This document shows, piece after piece, positions 7,304 to 17,087 of a stretch of DNA of 64,000 nt. Source of the DNA: Gemmobacter nectariphilus DSM 15620 (GTDB lineage: Bacteria; Pseudomonadota; Alphaproteobacteria; Rhodobacterales; Rhodobacteraceae); the NCBI RefSeq assembly GCF_000429765.1, contig NZ_AUCM01000003.1:351117-415116 (forward strand). Reading direction: 5' to 3'. Position numbers and translations under genes: made by a program. Every line of letters starts with the position of its first letter. Position 1 is the stretch's first letter. A model generated the notes under the pieces. It was not told the DNA's origin. It ran no database searches and was given only the letters and a program-made list of their open reading frames with translations.

Positions 7304-8200
7304 ATGAAGGGCGCGAACCAGACCGGAACCGCCATCGGGCTGATGCTGGGCGCCGTGCTGATCTTCACGGTCATGGACACGCTGGCCAAATGGATGACCC
7401 AGCATTACTCGCCGCTGCAGGTGGTATGGTCGCGCTATACCGGGCAGACGGTGATCGTGCTGGTGCTGCTGGCGCCGCGCCTGTTGCCGTTGATGCGCAC
7501 GCGCAACCTTGGGGCGCATATGCTGCGGTCTGTGTTCCAGTTCGGGGCGACGGCCTGTTTCTTTGCAGCCCTTGGTCAGATCGGTCTGGCCGAGGCCACC
7601 GCGATTGCCGATCTCAATCCGGTGCTGATCACGCTGGGGGCGGCTCTGTTCCTGGGCGAGCGGCTGGGGCCGCGGCGGCTGGCGGGGGTGTTTGTCTCGC
7701 TGGTCGGGGCGCTGATCATCATCCGGCCCGGCCTTGGGGTGTTCAGCTGGGCGGCGCTGCTGCCGCTGGGGACGGCGGTCTGTTATTCGGGCTATGCGCT
7801 GGTGACGCGCAAGCTGGGCGCGACCGAGCCGGTCTGGACCTCGCTGATCTATACCGCGCTGGTGGGCACGGCGATCACCTCGGCCATCGTGCCGTTTCAC
7901 TGGGAGCCGGTGGCGATGGAACATTGGTTGCCGTTTGCTGCGGTGGGGCTGCTGGGGGCGGCAGCGCAGCTGTGCATGATCCGGGCCTTTTCGCTGGCCG
8001 AGGCCTCGGCCATTGCGCCCTTCAGCTATACGGGGCTGCTCTTTGCGACGCTGTGGGGCTTTCTGTTCTTTGGCGAGGTGCCCGATGCGATGACCGGCCT
8101 TGGTGCGCTTGTGATCGTGCTGGCGGGACTTTATGTCTGGCACCGCGAAACCCGCGCGGCGCGGGCGGCAGAGGGCAATGCAGGTCAGTCTGAAGCATAG
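7304..8200 (+). CDS. DMT-family (EamA) transporter
   Basis: This 298-residue membrane protein has about ten hydrophobic segments in two tandem EamA halves (about residues 10-140 and 150-285), the usual layout of drug/metabolite exporters. The first half carries the typical SRYTGQT... and AEATAIADLNPVL segments, the second AEASAIAPFSYTGLLFATLWGFLFFGEVPD. The substrate cannot be told. The ATG is preceded by GAAGGGTCGG. It overlaps the start of the acyltransferase by 23 bases, which suggests co-transcription and translational coupling. Confidence 0.85.
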   Translation: MKGANQTGTAIGLMLGAVLIFTVMDTLAKWMTQHYSPLQVVWSRYTGQTVIVLVLLAPRLLPLMRTRNLGAHMLRSVFQFGATACFFAALGQIGLAEATAIADLNPVLITLGAALFLGERLGPRRLAGVFVSLVGALIIIRPGLGVFSWAALLPLGTAVCYSGYALVTRKLGATEPVWTSLIYTALVGTAITSAIVPFHWEPVAMEHWLPFAAVGLLGAAAQLCMIRAFSLAEASAIAPFSYTGLLFATLWGFLFFGEVPDAMTGLGALVIVLAGLYVWHRETRAARAAEGNAGQSEA

Positions 8201-9104
8201 GGCGGAAAATGCGGTCATGCGCGGCCTGATCGGCCTGGCGCTGGCCTTGCCCTATCGTGTTCGGGTGCCGCTGTTTGGCTGGCTGGTGTCGCGTGTGGTG
8301 GCGCCGCTGGCTGGCTGGCACCGACGGATCCGGGCCAATCTGGCGCTGGTCTGGCCCGATCTGCCCGAGGCCGAGGTGCGAAGGCTGTGCCGCGAGGTGC
8401 CCGACAATGTGGGCCGCACGGTGATCGAGATCTATTCGGGCCCCGAGTTCATTGCCCGCGCGGCGGCCACGGCGCCGACGGGGCCGGGGGTGGCGGCGCT
8501 GGATGCAGCCCATGCCGCGAGGCGGCCAGTGATCCTGGTGACAGGGCATTTTGGCAATTACGATGCCAGCCGCGCGGCGCTGTCGGCGCGTGGGTTCCCG
8601 ATCGGCTCGCTGTATATGCCGATGAAGAACGCGGCCTTCAACGCGCATTACGAGGCGGCGATCTCGGCCATTGCATCGCCCATCTTTCCGCGTGGCAAGC
8701 CGGGGCTGGCGGCAATGGTGCGGCATCTGCGGGCTGGCAAGATGCTGGGGATGCTGGTCGATCACAACATGAGCCATGGCGCCCCGCTGGGGTTCTTTGG
8801 CGTCGAGGCGCTGACGGCGCTGTCGGCGGCGGAACTTGCGCTGAAATACGATGCGCTGCTGGTGCCGACCTATGGCATTCGCCAGCCGGACGGGTTGGGG
8901 TTCGAGATCGTGGTCGAGGCGCCGATCCCGCATTCGACGCCCGAGGCGATGACCCAGGCGCTGAACGATTCGCTCGAGGCGCTGGTGCGCCAGCATCCGG
9001 GGCAGTGGTTCTGGGTGCATCGGCGCTGGAAGGGTGGCGGCGGGCGCAAGGCGGGGGGCCAGCCCCCCGCGCCCCCCGCTCAGGAGGGCGGTCTGCCCTC
9101 CTGA
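8178..9104 (+). CDS. LpxL/HtrB-type lipid A acyltransferase
   Basis: This 308-residue protein of the lysophospholipid/Kdo-lipid acyltransferase family has catalytic H124-x4-D129 in GHFGNYD, preceded by a hydrophobic N-terminal segment. It probably transfers an acyl chain to a lipid A precursor or other envelope lipid at the inner membrane. I chose ATG 8178 (GAGGG just upstream); ATG 8217 is an alternative. The last residues, GGQPPAPPAQEGGLPS, are encoded by the intergenic hairpin element, so the C-terminus looks extended by read-in to the repeat. Confidence 0.8.
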   Translation: MQVSLKHRAENAVMRGLIGLALALPYRVRVPLFGWLVSRVVAPLAGWHRRIRANLALVWPDLPEAEVRRLCREVPDNVGRTVIEIYSGPEFIARAAATAPTGPGVAALDAAHAARRPVILVTGHFGNYDASRAALSARGFPIGSLYMPMKNAAFNAHYEAAISAIASPIFPRGKPGLAAMVRHLRAGKMLGMLVDHNMSHGAPLGFFGVEALTALSAAELALKYDALLVPTYGIRQPDGLGFEIVVEAPIPHSTPEAMTQALNDSLEALVRQHPGQWFWVHRRWKGGGGRKAGGQPPAPPAQEGGLPS

Positions 9105-9136
9105 GAACCACCCGAGGGTATTTCTGAAAAGGCAAA
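9053..9136 (+). repeat. Dispersed hairpin element, copy 2
   Basis: GGGGGGC-ca-GCCCCCC (9053-9068) is followed by a perfect ten-pair stem TCAGGAGGGC (9080-9089) / GCCCTCCTGA (9095-9104). The end of that stem contains the stop codon of the acyltransferase. The core CCCGAGGGTATTTCTGAAAA then ends with GGCAAAG. This is the subfamily ending in AAAAGGCAAAG. Confidence 0.65.
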
Positions 9137-9153
9137 GCACGGGGAGAGGGCTG

Positions 9154-10257
9154 ATGGGGCCGCGATATACGGAACTGGTGGCAGGGTTGCCCTCGTCGGT
9201 GCCCTTTGTGGGACCCGAGGCGCAGGAGCGGGCGCGGGGGGCGGGGTTTGCCGCCCGGCTGGGCGCGAATGAAAGCCGCTTTGGCCCGTCGCCCCGGGCG
9301 GTGGCCGCGATGTCCGCAGCTGCAGGCGAGGCCTGGATGTATGGCGACCCCGAGGCCTATGAGCTGCGCGAGGCGATTGCGGCCCATCATGGCGTGACGC
9401 GTGCCCATGTGCTGGTGGGCGAGGGGATTGACGGGATCCTTGGCAATCTGGTGCGGCTGCTGATCGCGCCGGGGGATGCGGTCGTCACCTCGGACGGGGC
9501 CTATCCGACGTTCAATTTCCATGTCGCGGGCTTTGGCGGGGTGCTGCACAAGGTGCCCTATGCCGGGAACCACGAGGATCCGGCGGCGCTGGTGGCCAAG
9601 GCGGCCGAGGTCGGGGCCAAGCTGGTCTATATTGCCAATCCTGACAATCCGATGGCCAGCTGGCATGGCCGCGCGGCGATCGAGGCGATGATCGAGGCCT
9701 TGCCCGAGGGCTGCCTGCTGGCGCTGGACGAGGCCTATGTGGAACTGGCCCCCGAGGGGACGGCAGCCGAGGTGGCGGCCGATGATCCCCGGGTGATCCG
9801 GCTGCGGACCTTTTCCAAGGGGCATGGGCTGGCCGGGCTGCGGGTGGGCTATGCGCTGGCGGCGCCGGGGCTGATTTCGGCCTTTGACAAGGTGCGCAAC
9901 CATTTCGGCATGGGCCGCATCGCGCAGGCCGGGGCGCTGGCGGCGTTGCAAGACCAGGGCTGGCTGGACGAGGTGCGGGCCAAGGTTGCGGCCTCGCGCG
10001 AGCGGCTGGCCGCGATTGCGCGGGAAAGCGGGCTGGAGCCGCTGCCTTCGGCCACCAATTTCGTGACGATGGATTGTGGCGGCGATGGCGCCTTGGCGCG
10101 GGCGGTGGTGCAGGCGCTGGGGCGGCGCGGGATCTTTGTGCGGATGCCCTTTGTCGCCCCGCATGATCGCTGCATCCGGGTCAGCTGCGGCACCGGGGCG
10201 GATCTGGATCTGTTCGCCGCCGCCTTGCCCGAGGCGCTGGCCGAGGCGCGGGGCTGA
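9154..10257 (+). CDS. HisC-like PLP aminotransferase
   Basis: This 367-residue fold-type I aminotransferase is related to histidinol-phosphate aminotransferase. The PLP-binding Lys222 lies in TFSKGHGLAGLRVGY. Other family marks are N-P-D-N-P (about 162-166), LDEAYVE (Asp192 contacts the pyridine ring) and the C-terminal RVSCGT. It may act on histidinol phosphate, phenylalanine or a similar substrate; no his genes are nearby, so I leave it unnamed. GGGGAGAGGG precedes the ATG. Confidence 0.85.
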   Translation: MGPRYTELVAGLPSSVPFVGPEAQERARGAGFAARLGANESRFGPSPRAVAAMSAAAGEAWMYGDPEAYELREAIAAHHGVTRAHVLVGEGIDGILGNLVRLLIAPGDAVVTSDGAYPTFNFHVAGFGGVLHKVPYAGNHEDPAALVAKAAEVGAKLVYIANPDNPMASWHGRAAIEAMIEALPEGCLLALDEAYVELAPEGTAAEVAADDPRVIRLRTFSKGHGLAGLRVGYALAAPGLISAFDKVRNHFGMGRIAQAGALAALQDQGWLDEVRAKVAASRERLAAIARESGLEPLPSATNFVTMDCGGDGALARAVVQALGRRGIFVRMPFVAPHDRCIRVSCGTGADLDLFAAALPEALAEARG

Positions 10258-10323
10258 CGGTTTCGTGACTTGCCTTCCCGTTGCAGGAAGCCTGCAGGGC
10301 AGCCGTGGAAGGAGACCCTTGTC

Positions 10324-10683
10324 ATGTCGATCAGAACCACCACTCTTGCGCTGATGTTCCTTGCGGCCGCCGGTCCGGTGGCGGCCCAGCATGTCGGCCA
10401 TTCCGGCCACATGGCCAGCCCGTCCGACAGCGCGGCCGTCCAGGCCTTTCGCGAGGCCAATGCCCGGATGCATGGCGGCATGGATATCGAGTTCACCGGC
10501 AATGCCGATGTCGATTTCATCCGCGGCATGATCCCGCATCACGAAGGCGCGGTCGCCATGGCGCGCATCGTGCTGGACCACGGGTCGGACCCCGAGGTGC
10601 GCAAGCTGGCCGAAGGCGTGATCGCCGCGCAAGAGGCTGAAATCGCCTGGATGAAGGACTGGCTGGCGAAGAACGGCCACTGA
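10324..10683 (+). CDS. DUF305 periplasmic protein
   Basis: This 119-residue protein has a signal peptide (residues 1 to about 22, ending VAAQ). A DUF305 domain follows with the hallmark [12 protein letters not shown] (His72-His73) and surrounding Met and His residues ([13 protein letters not shown]). Family members such as CopM bind copper or silver in the periplasm, so a metal-handling role is likely. AAGGAG precedes ATG 10324. It lies between the aminotransferase and an MFS transporter on the same strand. Confidence 0.85.
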   Translation: MSIRTTTLALMFLAAAGPVAAQHVGHSGHMASPSDSAAVQAFREANARMHGGMDIEFTGNADVDFIRGMIPHHEGAVAMARIVLDHGSDPEVRKLAEGVIAAQEAEIAWMKDWLAKNGH

Positions 10684-10745
10684 CGGGTGCCCTTGCATCT
10701 TCCCGGTCCCGCCGCCAAAGTCGCGCCGGGATCAGGGAGGATCGC

Positions 10746-11924
10746 ATGAAACTGGGGATTGCGGCGCTGGTGGTGGGCTATGTGCTCAGCCAGTTCTACC
10801 GGGCGTTTCTGGCCGTTCTGGCGCCAGTGTTGCAAAGCGATCTGGGCGCCAGCCCGGCGCAACTGGCCGATGCCTCGGGGCTGTGGTTCCTGGTCTTTGC
10901 CGCCATGCAGATCCCCGTCGGCATTGCGCTGGACCGGATCGGGCCACGCCGCACGGTGGCCAGCATTCTGGGGCTGGCCGGGGCAGGCGGGACGGCGCTG
11001 TTTGCCATGGCGCAGGGGCCGGGGGCGATTGTCGCGGCGATGGCGCTCATCGGTGTGGGATGCTCGCCCGTGCTGATGTCGTCGTTCTACATCTTTGCGC
11101 GGACCTATTCGCCGGCGGTGTTCGGAACGCTCGCGGGGCTGTTGATCGGGGTGGGCAACCTGGGCAATCTGGGCGCCGCGCTGCCGCTGTCGCTGGCGGT
11201 CGAGGCCTTTGGCTGGCGCGAGACGGTGGCGGCGCTGGCCGTGGTGACGCTGGTGGTGGCGCTGGCCATGTGGCGGTTCATTCAGGATCCGCCTGTGGTG
11301 CCTGCCGCAGAAGGGCAGGGCGGGATGGGGCAGGTGCTGCGCAACCCGTCGATCTGGGCGATCTTCATCCTGATGGCGGCCGGCTATGCCCCGTCGGCGG
11401 CAATCCGCGGGCTGTGGGTCGGCCCCTATTTCAGCGATGTGATGGCGGCCAGCGCGGCGCAGATCGGCACCGTGACGCTGATCATGGGCTTTGCCATGGT
11501 CGCGGGCAACTTTGCCTATGGCCCGATGGACCGGCTGTTCGGGTCGCGCAAATGGCCCAATCTGATCGGCAATCTGTGCGGCGCGGCGGCTTTGGCGCTC
11601 TTGTGGCTGGCGCCGGCACCGGGCTGGTGGGCGGCGGTCGCGCTGATTGCGGCGGTCGGGTTCTTTGGCATGTCCTTCCCGCTGATGATGGCACATGGGC
11701 GGGCGTTCTTTCCGCCGCATCTGGTGGGGCGCGGCGTGACCGTTCTGAACCTGTTCGGCATCGGCGGCGTCGGGCTGATGCAGGTGGCCTCGGGGCGGGT
11801 GTTCACTGCTGCATCGGCGGGGGGCGAGCCGGTGGCGGCCTATGGCGCGCTGTTCGGCTTTTTCGCCGTGGTCATCGCGATCGGCTGCGGGGCCTATGCG
11901 TTTTCGCAGGACCGCACCGACTGA
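10746..11924 (+). CDS. MFS transporter
   Basis: This 392-residue protein has about 12 hydrophobic segments. The loop between segments 2 and 3 has the MFS motif G-x-x-x-D-R-x-G (GIALDRIGPRR). It is a cytoplasmic membrane secondary carrier of unknown substrate. A strong ribosome site (AGGGAGGATCGC) precedes ATG. It converges on ntrX with a two-base gap. Confidence 0.85.
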   Translation: MKLGIAALVVGYVLSQFYRAFLAVLAPVLQSDLGASPAQLADASGLWFLVFAAMQIPVGIALDRIGPRRTVASILGLAGAGGTALFAMAQGPGAIVAAMALIGVGCSPVLMSSFYIFARTYSPAVFGTLAGLLIGVGNLGNLGAALPLSLAVEAFGWRETVAALAVVTLVVALAMWRFIQDPPVVPAAEGQGGMGQVLRNPSIWAIFILMAAGYAPSAAIRGLWVGPYFSDVMAASAAQIGTVTLIMGFAMVAGNFAYGPMDRLFGSRKWPNLIGNLCGAAALALLWLAPAPGWWAAVALIAAVGFFGMSFPLMMAHGRAFFPPHLVGRGVTVLNLFGIGGVGLMQVASGRVFTAASAGGEPVAAYGALFGFFAVVIAIGCGAYAFSQDRTD

Positions 11925-11926
11925 GG

Positions 11927-13303
11927 CTATTCGTCGTCCTTGCCCTTGCCGGTGACGACGCCCAGCGATTTCAGCTTGCGATGGAGGGCGCTGCGCTCCA
12001 TCCCGACGAAATTCGCGGTGCGGCTGATATTGCCGCCAAAGCGCTGGATCTGGGTCAGCAGATATTCCCGCTCGAACAGCTCGCGCGCCTCGCGCAGGGG
12101 CAGGGTGGCCAGCTGGCCGCCCAGCACCAGCCGCCCTTCGTCACTGCCCGGCTCGGATTCGCCTTGCAATTCGCGCACGCCGATCGGCTCGGCGCTTTCG
12201 CCCAGGATCAGCACCCGCTCGATCAGGTTGCGCAGCTGGCGCACGTTGCCGGGCCAGGTCATGGTCTGCAGCATTGCCTCGGCCTCGGATCCGATCTCGC
12301 GCAGCGGCAGGCCCTGCGCCTTGTGGAATCCGTCGATGAAATGGCGGGCCAGCAGGGGAATATCCTCGCGCCGTTCGGTCAGGCCGGGAACGGCAATCGG
12401 CACGACGTTCAGCCGGTCATAGAGTTCCTGCCGGAACCGGCCGGCCGAAATCTCGGTCCTCAGATCGCGCGTGGTCGAGGAGATGACCCGCAGATCCACC
12501 CGCACCTTGTCGGTGCCGCCAACGCGCAGGAAAGTCTGGTCGACCAGCACCCGCAGGATTTTCGACTGGGTGCCAGGGGGCATGTCGGCCACCTCGTCCA
12601 GATAGACAACGCCGCCATGGGCCTGTTCCAGCAGCCCCTTGTCCACCCCGCGCCCGGGCGTTTCGCGGCCGAACAGCACCTCTTCCATCCGATCGGGTTC
12701 GATGGTTGCGGCCGAGACCGACACGAAAGGCGCCGCAGCCCGGTTGGAATTGGCGTGGATATAGCGGGCCGCAACCTCTTTGCCCGCGCCAGACGGGCCG
12801 GTCAGCATGACGCGGCCATTCGATTTCGTCACCTTGTCGAGCTGCGATTTCAGCCCGCGGAAGGCGGCCGATGTGCCGATCAGATCCGAGGTGGTCAGAT
12901 CGCGCCGCCGCAGTTCCACATTCTCGCGCCGCAGGCGGCTGGTTTCCATCGCCCGGCCCACCACGACCATCAGCTGGTCGATGTTGAAGGGCTTTTCGAT
13001 GAAGTCATAGGCGCCTTGCTTGATCGCCGCGACCGCCAGTTCGATATTGCCATGGCCCGAGATGATGACGACCGGAATGCCGGGATTGTCGCGCTTGATG
13101 GTTTTCAGAATGTCGATGCCGTCCATCCGGCTGTCTTTCAGCCAGATGTCCAGGATCATCAGCGCGGGCGGTTCGGTGTTCACCGCCTCCATGCACTCGT
13201 CGGAATTGGCAGCCAGCCGGGTGGAATAGCCCTCGTCCTTGAGGATGTCGGAAATCAGCTCGCGAATGTCGCGCTCGTCGTCCACGATCAGGATATCGGA
13301 CAT
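11927..13303 (-). CDS. ntrX: Nitrogen regulation response regulator NtrX
   Basis: This 458-residue regulator has a receiver domain with D8/D9, phospho-acceptor D52 and K104. An AAA+ domain follows with Walker A GPSGAGKE (169-176) and Walker B VVYLDE (232-237). A C-terminal Fis-type helix-turn-helix includes GGNISRTANFVGMERSALHRKL. The GAFTGA loop that contacts sigma54 is absent (LFGRETPGRGVDKGLLEQAHGG instead), as is usual in alphaproteobacterial NtrX. It pairs with NtrY, whose stop is 11 bases before this start. Confidence 0.95.
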   Translation of the reverse strand: MSDILIVDDERDIRELISDILKDEGYSTRLAANSDECMEAVNTEPPALMILDIWLKDSRMDGIDILKTIKRDNPGIPVVIISGHGNIELAVAAIKQGAYDFIEKPFNIDQLMVVVGRAMETSRLRRENVELRRRDLTTSDLIGTSAAFRGLKSQLDKVTKSNGRVMLTGPSGAGKEVAARYIHANSNRAAAPFVSVSAATIEPDRMEEVLFGRETPGRGVDKGLLEQAHGGVVYLDEVADMPPGTQSKILRVLVDQTFLRVGGTDKVRVDLRVISSTTRDLRTEISAGRFRQELYDRLNVVPIAVPGLTERREDIPLLARHFIDGFHKAQGLPLREIGSEAEAMLQTMTWPGNVRQLRNLIERVLILGESAEPIGVRELQGESEPGSDEGRLVLGGQLATLPLREARELFEREYLLTQIQRFGGNISRTANFVGMERSALHRKLKSLGVVTGKGKDDE

Positions 13304-13314
13304 GATGTTCCCCC

Positions 13315-15615
13315 TTACTGTCCCTTGCGCGCCCGGCGGGCGGGTGCGGGTGACGCCAGCGGCAGGTGGATCTCTGCCATCGCGCCGGGGCGGCCCGCGC
13401 CGCCAAATACCGGCCCATCCAGCAGTGCCAGCGTGCCGCCGTGTTCCTCGATGATCTTGCGAACGATGGGCAGGCCCAGCCCGGTGCCCTTGTCGCGCGT
13501 GGTGACATAGGGCTCGAACAGGCGGGCGCGGTCTTCGGGCAGGCCGATGCCATTGTCGGCGATGCGCAGCACGGCCGATGCGCCCTCGGTGCTCAGCGTC
13601 ACGCGAATTTCCGGCACATGTCCATCGGGTGCGCCGCGTTCCTTCAGCGTTTCAATGGCTTCGCCGGCGTTCTTCAACAGGTTTGTCAATGCCTGGCCGA
13701 TCATCGTGGCGTCCAGTGCCAGCACCATCGGACCTGTGGGCAGGTCGGTTGCAAAGGTCACATCGGGCTGACCGGCCTCTTGCAGCAGCACGGCGTCGCG
13801 CACCAGCTTGACGAAATCTTCGTCCCGGGTTTCGGGTTCGGGCATCCGGGCGAATTTGGAAAACTCGTCGACGATCCGGCGCAGGTCGCCTGTCTGGCGG
13901 ACGATCACATCGACCAGGTTTTCCAGCGCCTCGTGGTCTTCCTCGGCCAGACGCGGGCCAAAGCGGCGGCGGATCCGTTCGGCCGACAGCTGGATCGGGG
14001 TCAGCGGGTTCTTGATTTCATGTGCGATGCGGCGGGCGACATCGCCCCAGGCGGCCATGCGCTGCGCGCTGACCAGTTCGGTCACATCGTCGAAGGCGAC
14101 CACGAACCCCTCGCGCGCGCCATCTTCCGAGGCGCGGGCGGCAATGCGCACCAGCAGGCTTTCCATCCGGCCCTTGCGGGTCAGGCGGATTTCCTCTTGC
14201 GCGGCCTGACCGCTGTCGCGGGCGCGGTCCAGCAGATGCGAGAATTCGGGCACCACCAGCACCAGCGGCTGGCCCGCATCCGCCCCGTCCGAGGCCAGGT
14301 CCAGAAGGCGACGGGCCGAGCGGTTGAGAAACACCACCTGTCCGTCGGCATCAAGGCCGATCACCCCCGCAGTGACAGAGGACAGCACGGAATCGAACAG
14401 CCGGCGCTGCACCTCGGTCTCGCGGTGGCCGGCGACCAGCGCATCGCGCTGGCCCTTGAGCTGGCGCGTCATGCGGTTGAAGGCCTGCCCCAGCGTTGCA
14501 ATTTCATCCCCGGTGTCGGCAGGTTTGACCCGCACGTCGAAATCGCCTTGCCCCACACGGGCCACGGCCCCTGCCAGATCGCCCACCGGCTGCGCCAGGC
14601 GTTCGGCGATCCACAGCCCCATCCAGACCGCAGCCAGGATCAGGATCAGTGCAAAGCCCAGATACAGCAGGCCGAACTGGAACAGCTGCGTGCCGCGATC
14701 CGCCTCAAGCTGGGTGTAAAGCCGCACGCTTTCCTGCGTCTCGTCCAGCAGCTGCAGGATGGATCCGTCAACCGTGCGGCTGACATAGAGCAGCCGGTCC
14801 GGATAGGCGCGCAGCGCGATCAGCGCGCGAAATTCGTTGTTCGCCCAGTCGCGGATCACCACCGTCTCGCCGGTCGCGGCGCGGGCCAGATCGGCCGCCT
14901 CGGGCTTTTCGAAATCGAACAGATAGGACCGCTCGCCCCGCGCGCGGATCTCTCCGGTGCCGTCGATCACGAAGGCCTCGCGCAGGCCGCGCTGAACCTG
15001 GGCCTGTTCGGCGGTCAGCATCTGGCGCATCTCGCCATCATCGCCCACGAGGCCCGCCTGATAGGCCAGGCTGATGCGCCCCGCCAGTGCCTCGGCATCG
15101 GTGGTCAGATCGCGGCGCTGCTCGAACTCATAGGCCTCGGCCGCCGCACGCGAGGCGCCGACCACATTGCGCACGCGGTCGGAAAACCAGCCCTCCATCC
15201 CGACGTTGATGGTCAGGACGGCAAAGATCGCGACCAGCACCGTGGGCACCAGCGCCACGGCCGCGAACAGACCCGACAGCCGCAGGTGCAGGCGCGAGCC
15301 CGAACTTTGGGCGCGCCGCGCCGCAAGCACGCGCATGACGGTGGCCAGCACCAGCGCCGCCACCACCAGCACATAGACCAGATCGGCCAGCAGCACGATT
15401 CGCAGCACGCTGGGCGAAGTTTCGGGGCGGAACGGTCCCAGGAACAGAAAGGTCGCCAGCGCAAGCAGCGGGCCAAGAACGACCAGTCCCAGCCGGGCGC
15501 CGGTCTGCACCGCACGGGACCGGCGCAGGCTGTAAAGCCGGTCCCAGAAGCCCAGAAGCGCGGTCCCCTGCACCGCAAACCCTTTCGTTACGGCCACAGT
15601 GCGGCCTGCAATCAT
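13315..15615 (-). CDS. ntrY: Nitrogen regulation sensor kinase NtrY
   Basis: This membrane histidine kinase of 766 residues has N-terminal hydrophobic segments, a periplasmic region and a further segment (LLYLGFALILILAAVWMGLWI). HAMP, PAS and HisKA domains follow, with phospho-His532 in [12 protein letters not shown], and then an HATPase domain (DNGIGLPE, GTGLGLPIVRKI). It probably senses redox or nitrogen status and phosphorylates NtrX. I chose ATG 15615; an in-frame TTG at 15645 adds ten residues and cannot be excluded. It lies 92 bases after ntrC. Confidence 0.9.
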   Translation of the reverse strand: MIAGRTVAVTKGFAVQGTALLGFWDRLYSLRRSRAVQTGARLGLVVLGPLLALATFLFLGPFRPETSPSVLRIVLLADLVYVLVVAALVLATVMRVLAARRAQSSGSRLHLRLSGLFAAVALVPTVLVAIFAVLTINVGMEGWFSDRVRNVVGASRAAAEAYEFEQRRDLTTDAEALAGRISLAYQAGLVGDDGEMRQMLTAEQAQVQRGLREAFVIDGTGEIRARGERSYLFDFEKPEAADLARAATGETVVIRDWANNEFRALIALRAYPDRLLYVSRTVDGSILQLLDETQESVRLYTQLEADRGTQLFQFGLLYLGFALILILAAVWMGLWIAERLAQPVGDLAGAVARVGQGDFDVRVKPADTGDEIATLGQAFNRMTRQLKGQRDALVAGHRETEVQRRLFDSVLSSVTAGVIGLDADGQVVFLNRSARRLLDLASDGADAGQPLVLVVPEFSHLLDRARDSGQAAQEEIRLTRKGRMESLLVRIAARASEDGAREGFVVAFDDVTELVSAQRMAAWGDVARRIAHEIKNPLTPIQLSAERIRRRFGPRLAEEDHEALENLVDVIVRQTGDLRRIVDEFSKFARMPEPETRDEDFVKLVRDAVLLQEAGQPDVTFATDLPTGPMVLALDATMIGQALTNLLKNAGEAIETLKERGAPDGHVPEIRVTLSTEGASAVLRIADNGIGLPEDRARLFEPYVTTRDKGTGLGLPIVRKIIEEHGGTLALLDGPVFGGAGRPGAMAEIHLPLASPAPARRARKGQ

Positions 15616-15707
15616 CGACAGGTCTGGGGGCGGTGCCGCGCGCAAACCTCAACATCTCGTGGCGGTGGCCGGCCCTTGGCAGCCGGGCCACGCCCTGTGT
15701 TGCGGTT

Positions 15708-17087
15708 TTACATCAACTTCCGGCGCCGTGTCACGCGGATATCCAGATCGGTGATCTTCTTGCGCAAGGTATTGCGGTTGATGCCCAGCAGATCGGCACA
15801 TTTGGCCTGATTTCCGCCGGTCGCATCCAGAGCGATCTCGATCAGCGGGGCCTCGACCTCGCGCAGGATGCGCTGGTAGACGCCGGGCGGGGGCAGGGCG
15901 CCACCATGCAGATCGAAATAGCGTTGCAAATGCCGCGCGACCGAGGCCGACAGCTTTTCGCCATCGCCGCCCCCGCGCAGGGGTTCGGCCGCCGGCTGGT
16001 TGCCCAGCACCATTTCCACATCCAGCCGACCGATTTCCTCGCCCGTGGCGGTGATCGCAAGGCGGCGGATGGCATTTTCCAGCTGCCGCACGTTGCCGGG
16101 CCAGGAATAGACGCGCATCAGCTCGCGCGCCTCGGTCGACAGGCGGCGGGGCGGCAGGCCATCGCGCCCGGTGCGCGACAGGAAATGTTCGGCCAGCAGC
16201 AAGATATCCTCGACCCGCTCGCGCAGGGCAGGCACCGGGATCGTCACGCCCCCCAGACGATAGTAAAGATCCTGGCGGAAGCGGCCATCCTCGATCCGGC
16301 GGCTCAGATCGACCTGGCTGGTCGCCATCAGCCGCGGGGCACCATCGCCCAGCCCGTCGATCAGCCGGACCAGCCGGGCCTGGGTTTCCTCGTCGTAGTC
16401 GGCCACCTCGTCAAAGACCAGCGTGCCGCCGCGCGCGCGCGATTTCAGCGCGGCGATCCCTTCGGGCGTCGACAGATCGGCGGCCTGGGCCACTACGAAG
16501 GGCTGCGTGCGGCGGTCGGAAAAATCGTGGATCGCGCGGGCGATCAGCGATTTTCCGGTGCCGGATTCGCCGGTGATCAGCACGGGCAGATCGGTGTTCA
16601 TCACCCGCGCGACCAGCCGATACAGCGCCTGCATGGCCGCAGTGCGCCCGACCAGCGGCAGATCGTCGGCCATCTCGCGCGCGGGGGCAAGGGCGGCGGC
16701 GACCGGGCGCGAGGGGGCCTTTTTCTTGGCATCCAGCGCGCGGGCGGCGCGTTTCATCAGATCGGGCAGGTCAAACGGTTTCGGCAGATAGTCCCAGGCA
16801 TCGGCCTCGGTCGCCTGGATTGCCGTCATGATGGTGTTTTGCGCCGAAATCACGATCACCGGCAGGCCAGGCCGCATCTGCGAGATCTTGGGCAGCGCCT
16901 CGATTCCGTTGCCATCGGGCATGATGACATCGGTGATCACCAGATCGCCCTTGCCTTCCTCGACCCAGCGCAAAAGCGTGATCAGCGAGGATGTCGCGTG
17001 AACCTTGCAGCCTGCCCGCGTCAGCGCCTGGGTCAGCACCGTGCGGATCGTGCGGTCGTCATCGGCGACCAGAACCGTGCCATCCAT
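15708..17087 (-). CDS. ntrC: Nitrogen regulator NtrC, sigma54-contact loop missing
   Basis: This 459-residue regulator has a receiver domain with D53 and K103, an AAA+ domain with Walker A GESGTGKS (174-181) and Walker B LVFDE, and a Fis-type helix-turn-helix ([22 protein letters not shown]). Between the Walker motifs the GAFTGA loop is deleted. Rhodobacter capsulatus NtrC has the same loss and activates the sigma70 polymerase, so this one very likely does too. Its start overlaps the ntrB stop by one base (TGATG). Confidence 0.95.
   Translation of the reverse strand: MDGTVLVADDDRTIRTVLTQALTRAGCKVHATSSLITLLRWVEEGKGDLVITDVIMPDGNGIEALPKISQMRPGLPVIVISAQNTIMTAIQATEADAWDYLPKPFDLPDLMKRAARALDAKKKAPSRPVAAALAPAREMADDLPLVGRTAAMQALYRLVARVMNTDLPVLITGESGTGKSLIARAIHDFSDRRTQPFVVAQAADLSTPEGIAALKSRARGGTLVFDEVADYDEETQARLVRLIDGLGDGAPRLMATSQVDLSRRIEDGRFRQDLYYRLGGVTIPVPALRERVEDILLLAEHFLSRTGRDGLPPRRLSTEARELMRVYSWPGNVRQLENAIRRLAITATGEEIGRLDVEMVLGNQPAAEPLRGGGDGEKLSASVARHLQRYFDLHGGALPPPGVYQRILREVEAPLIEIALDATGGNQAKCADLLGINRNTLRKKITDLDIRVTRRRKLM

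Noticed and set aside
10883-13510. 875-codon plus-strand frame across the MFS gene and ntrX
   Set aside because: It overlaps two confidently identified genes and its composition is Gly/Arg/His-rich without any domain.
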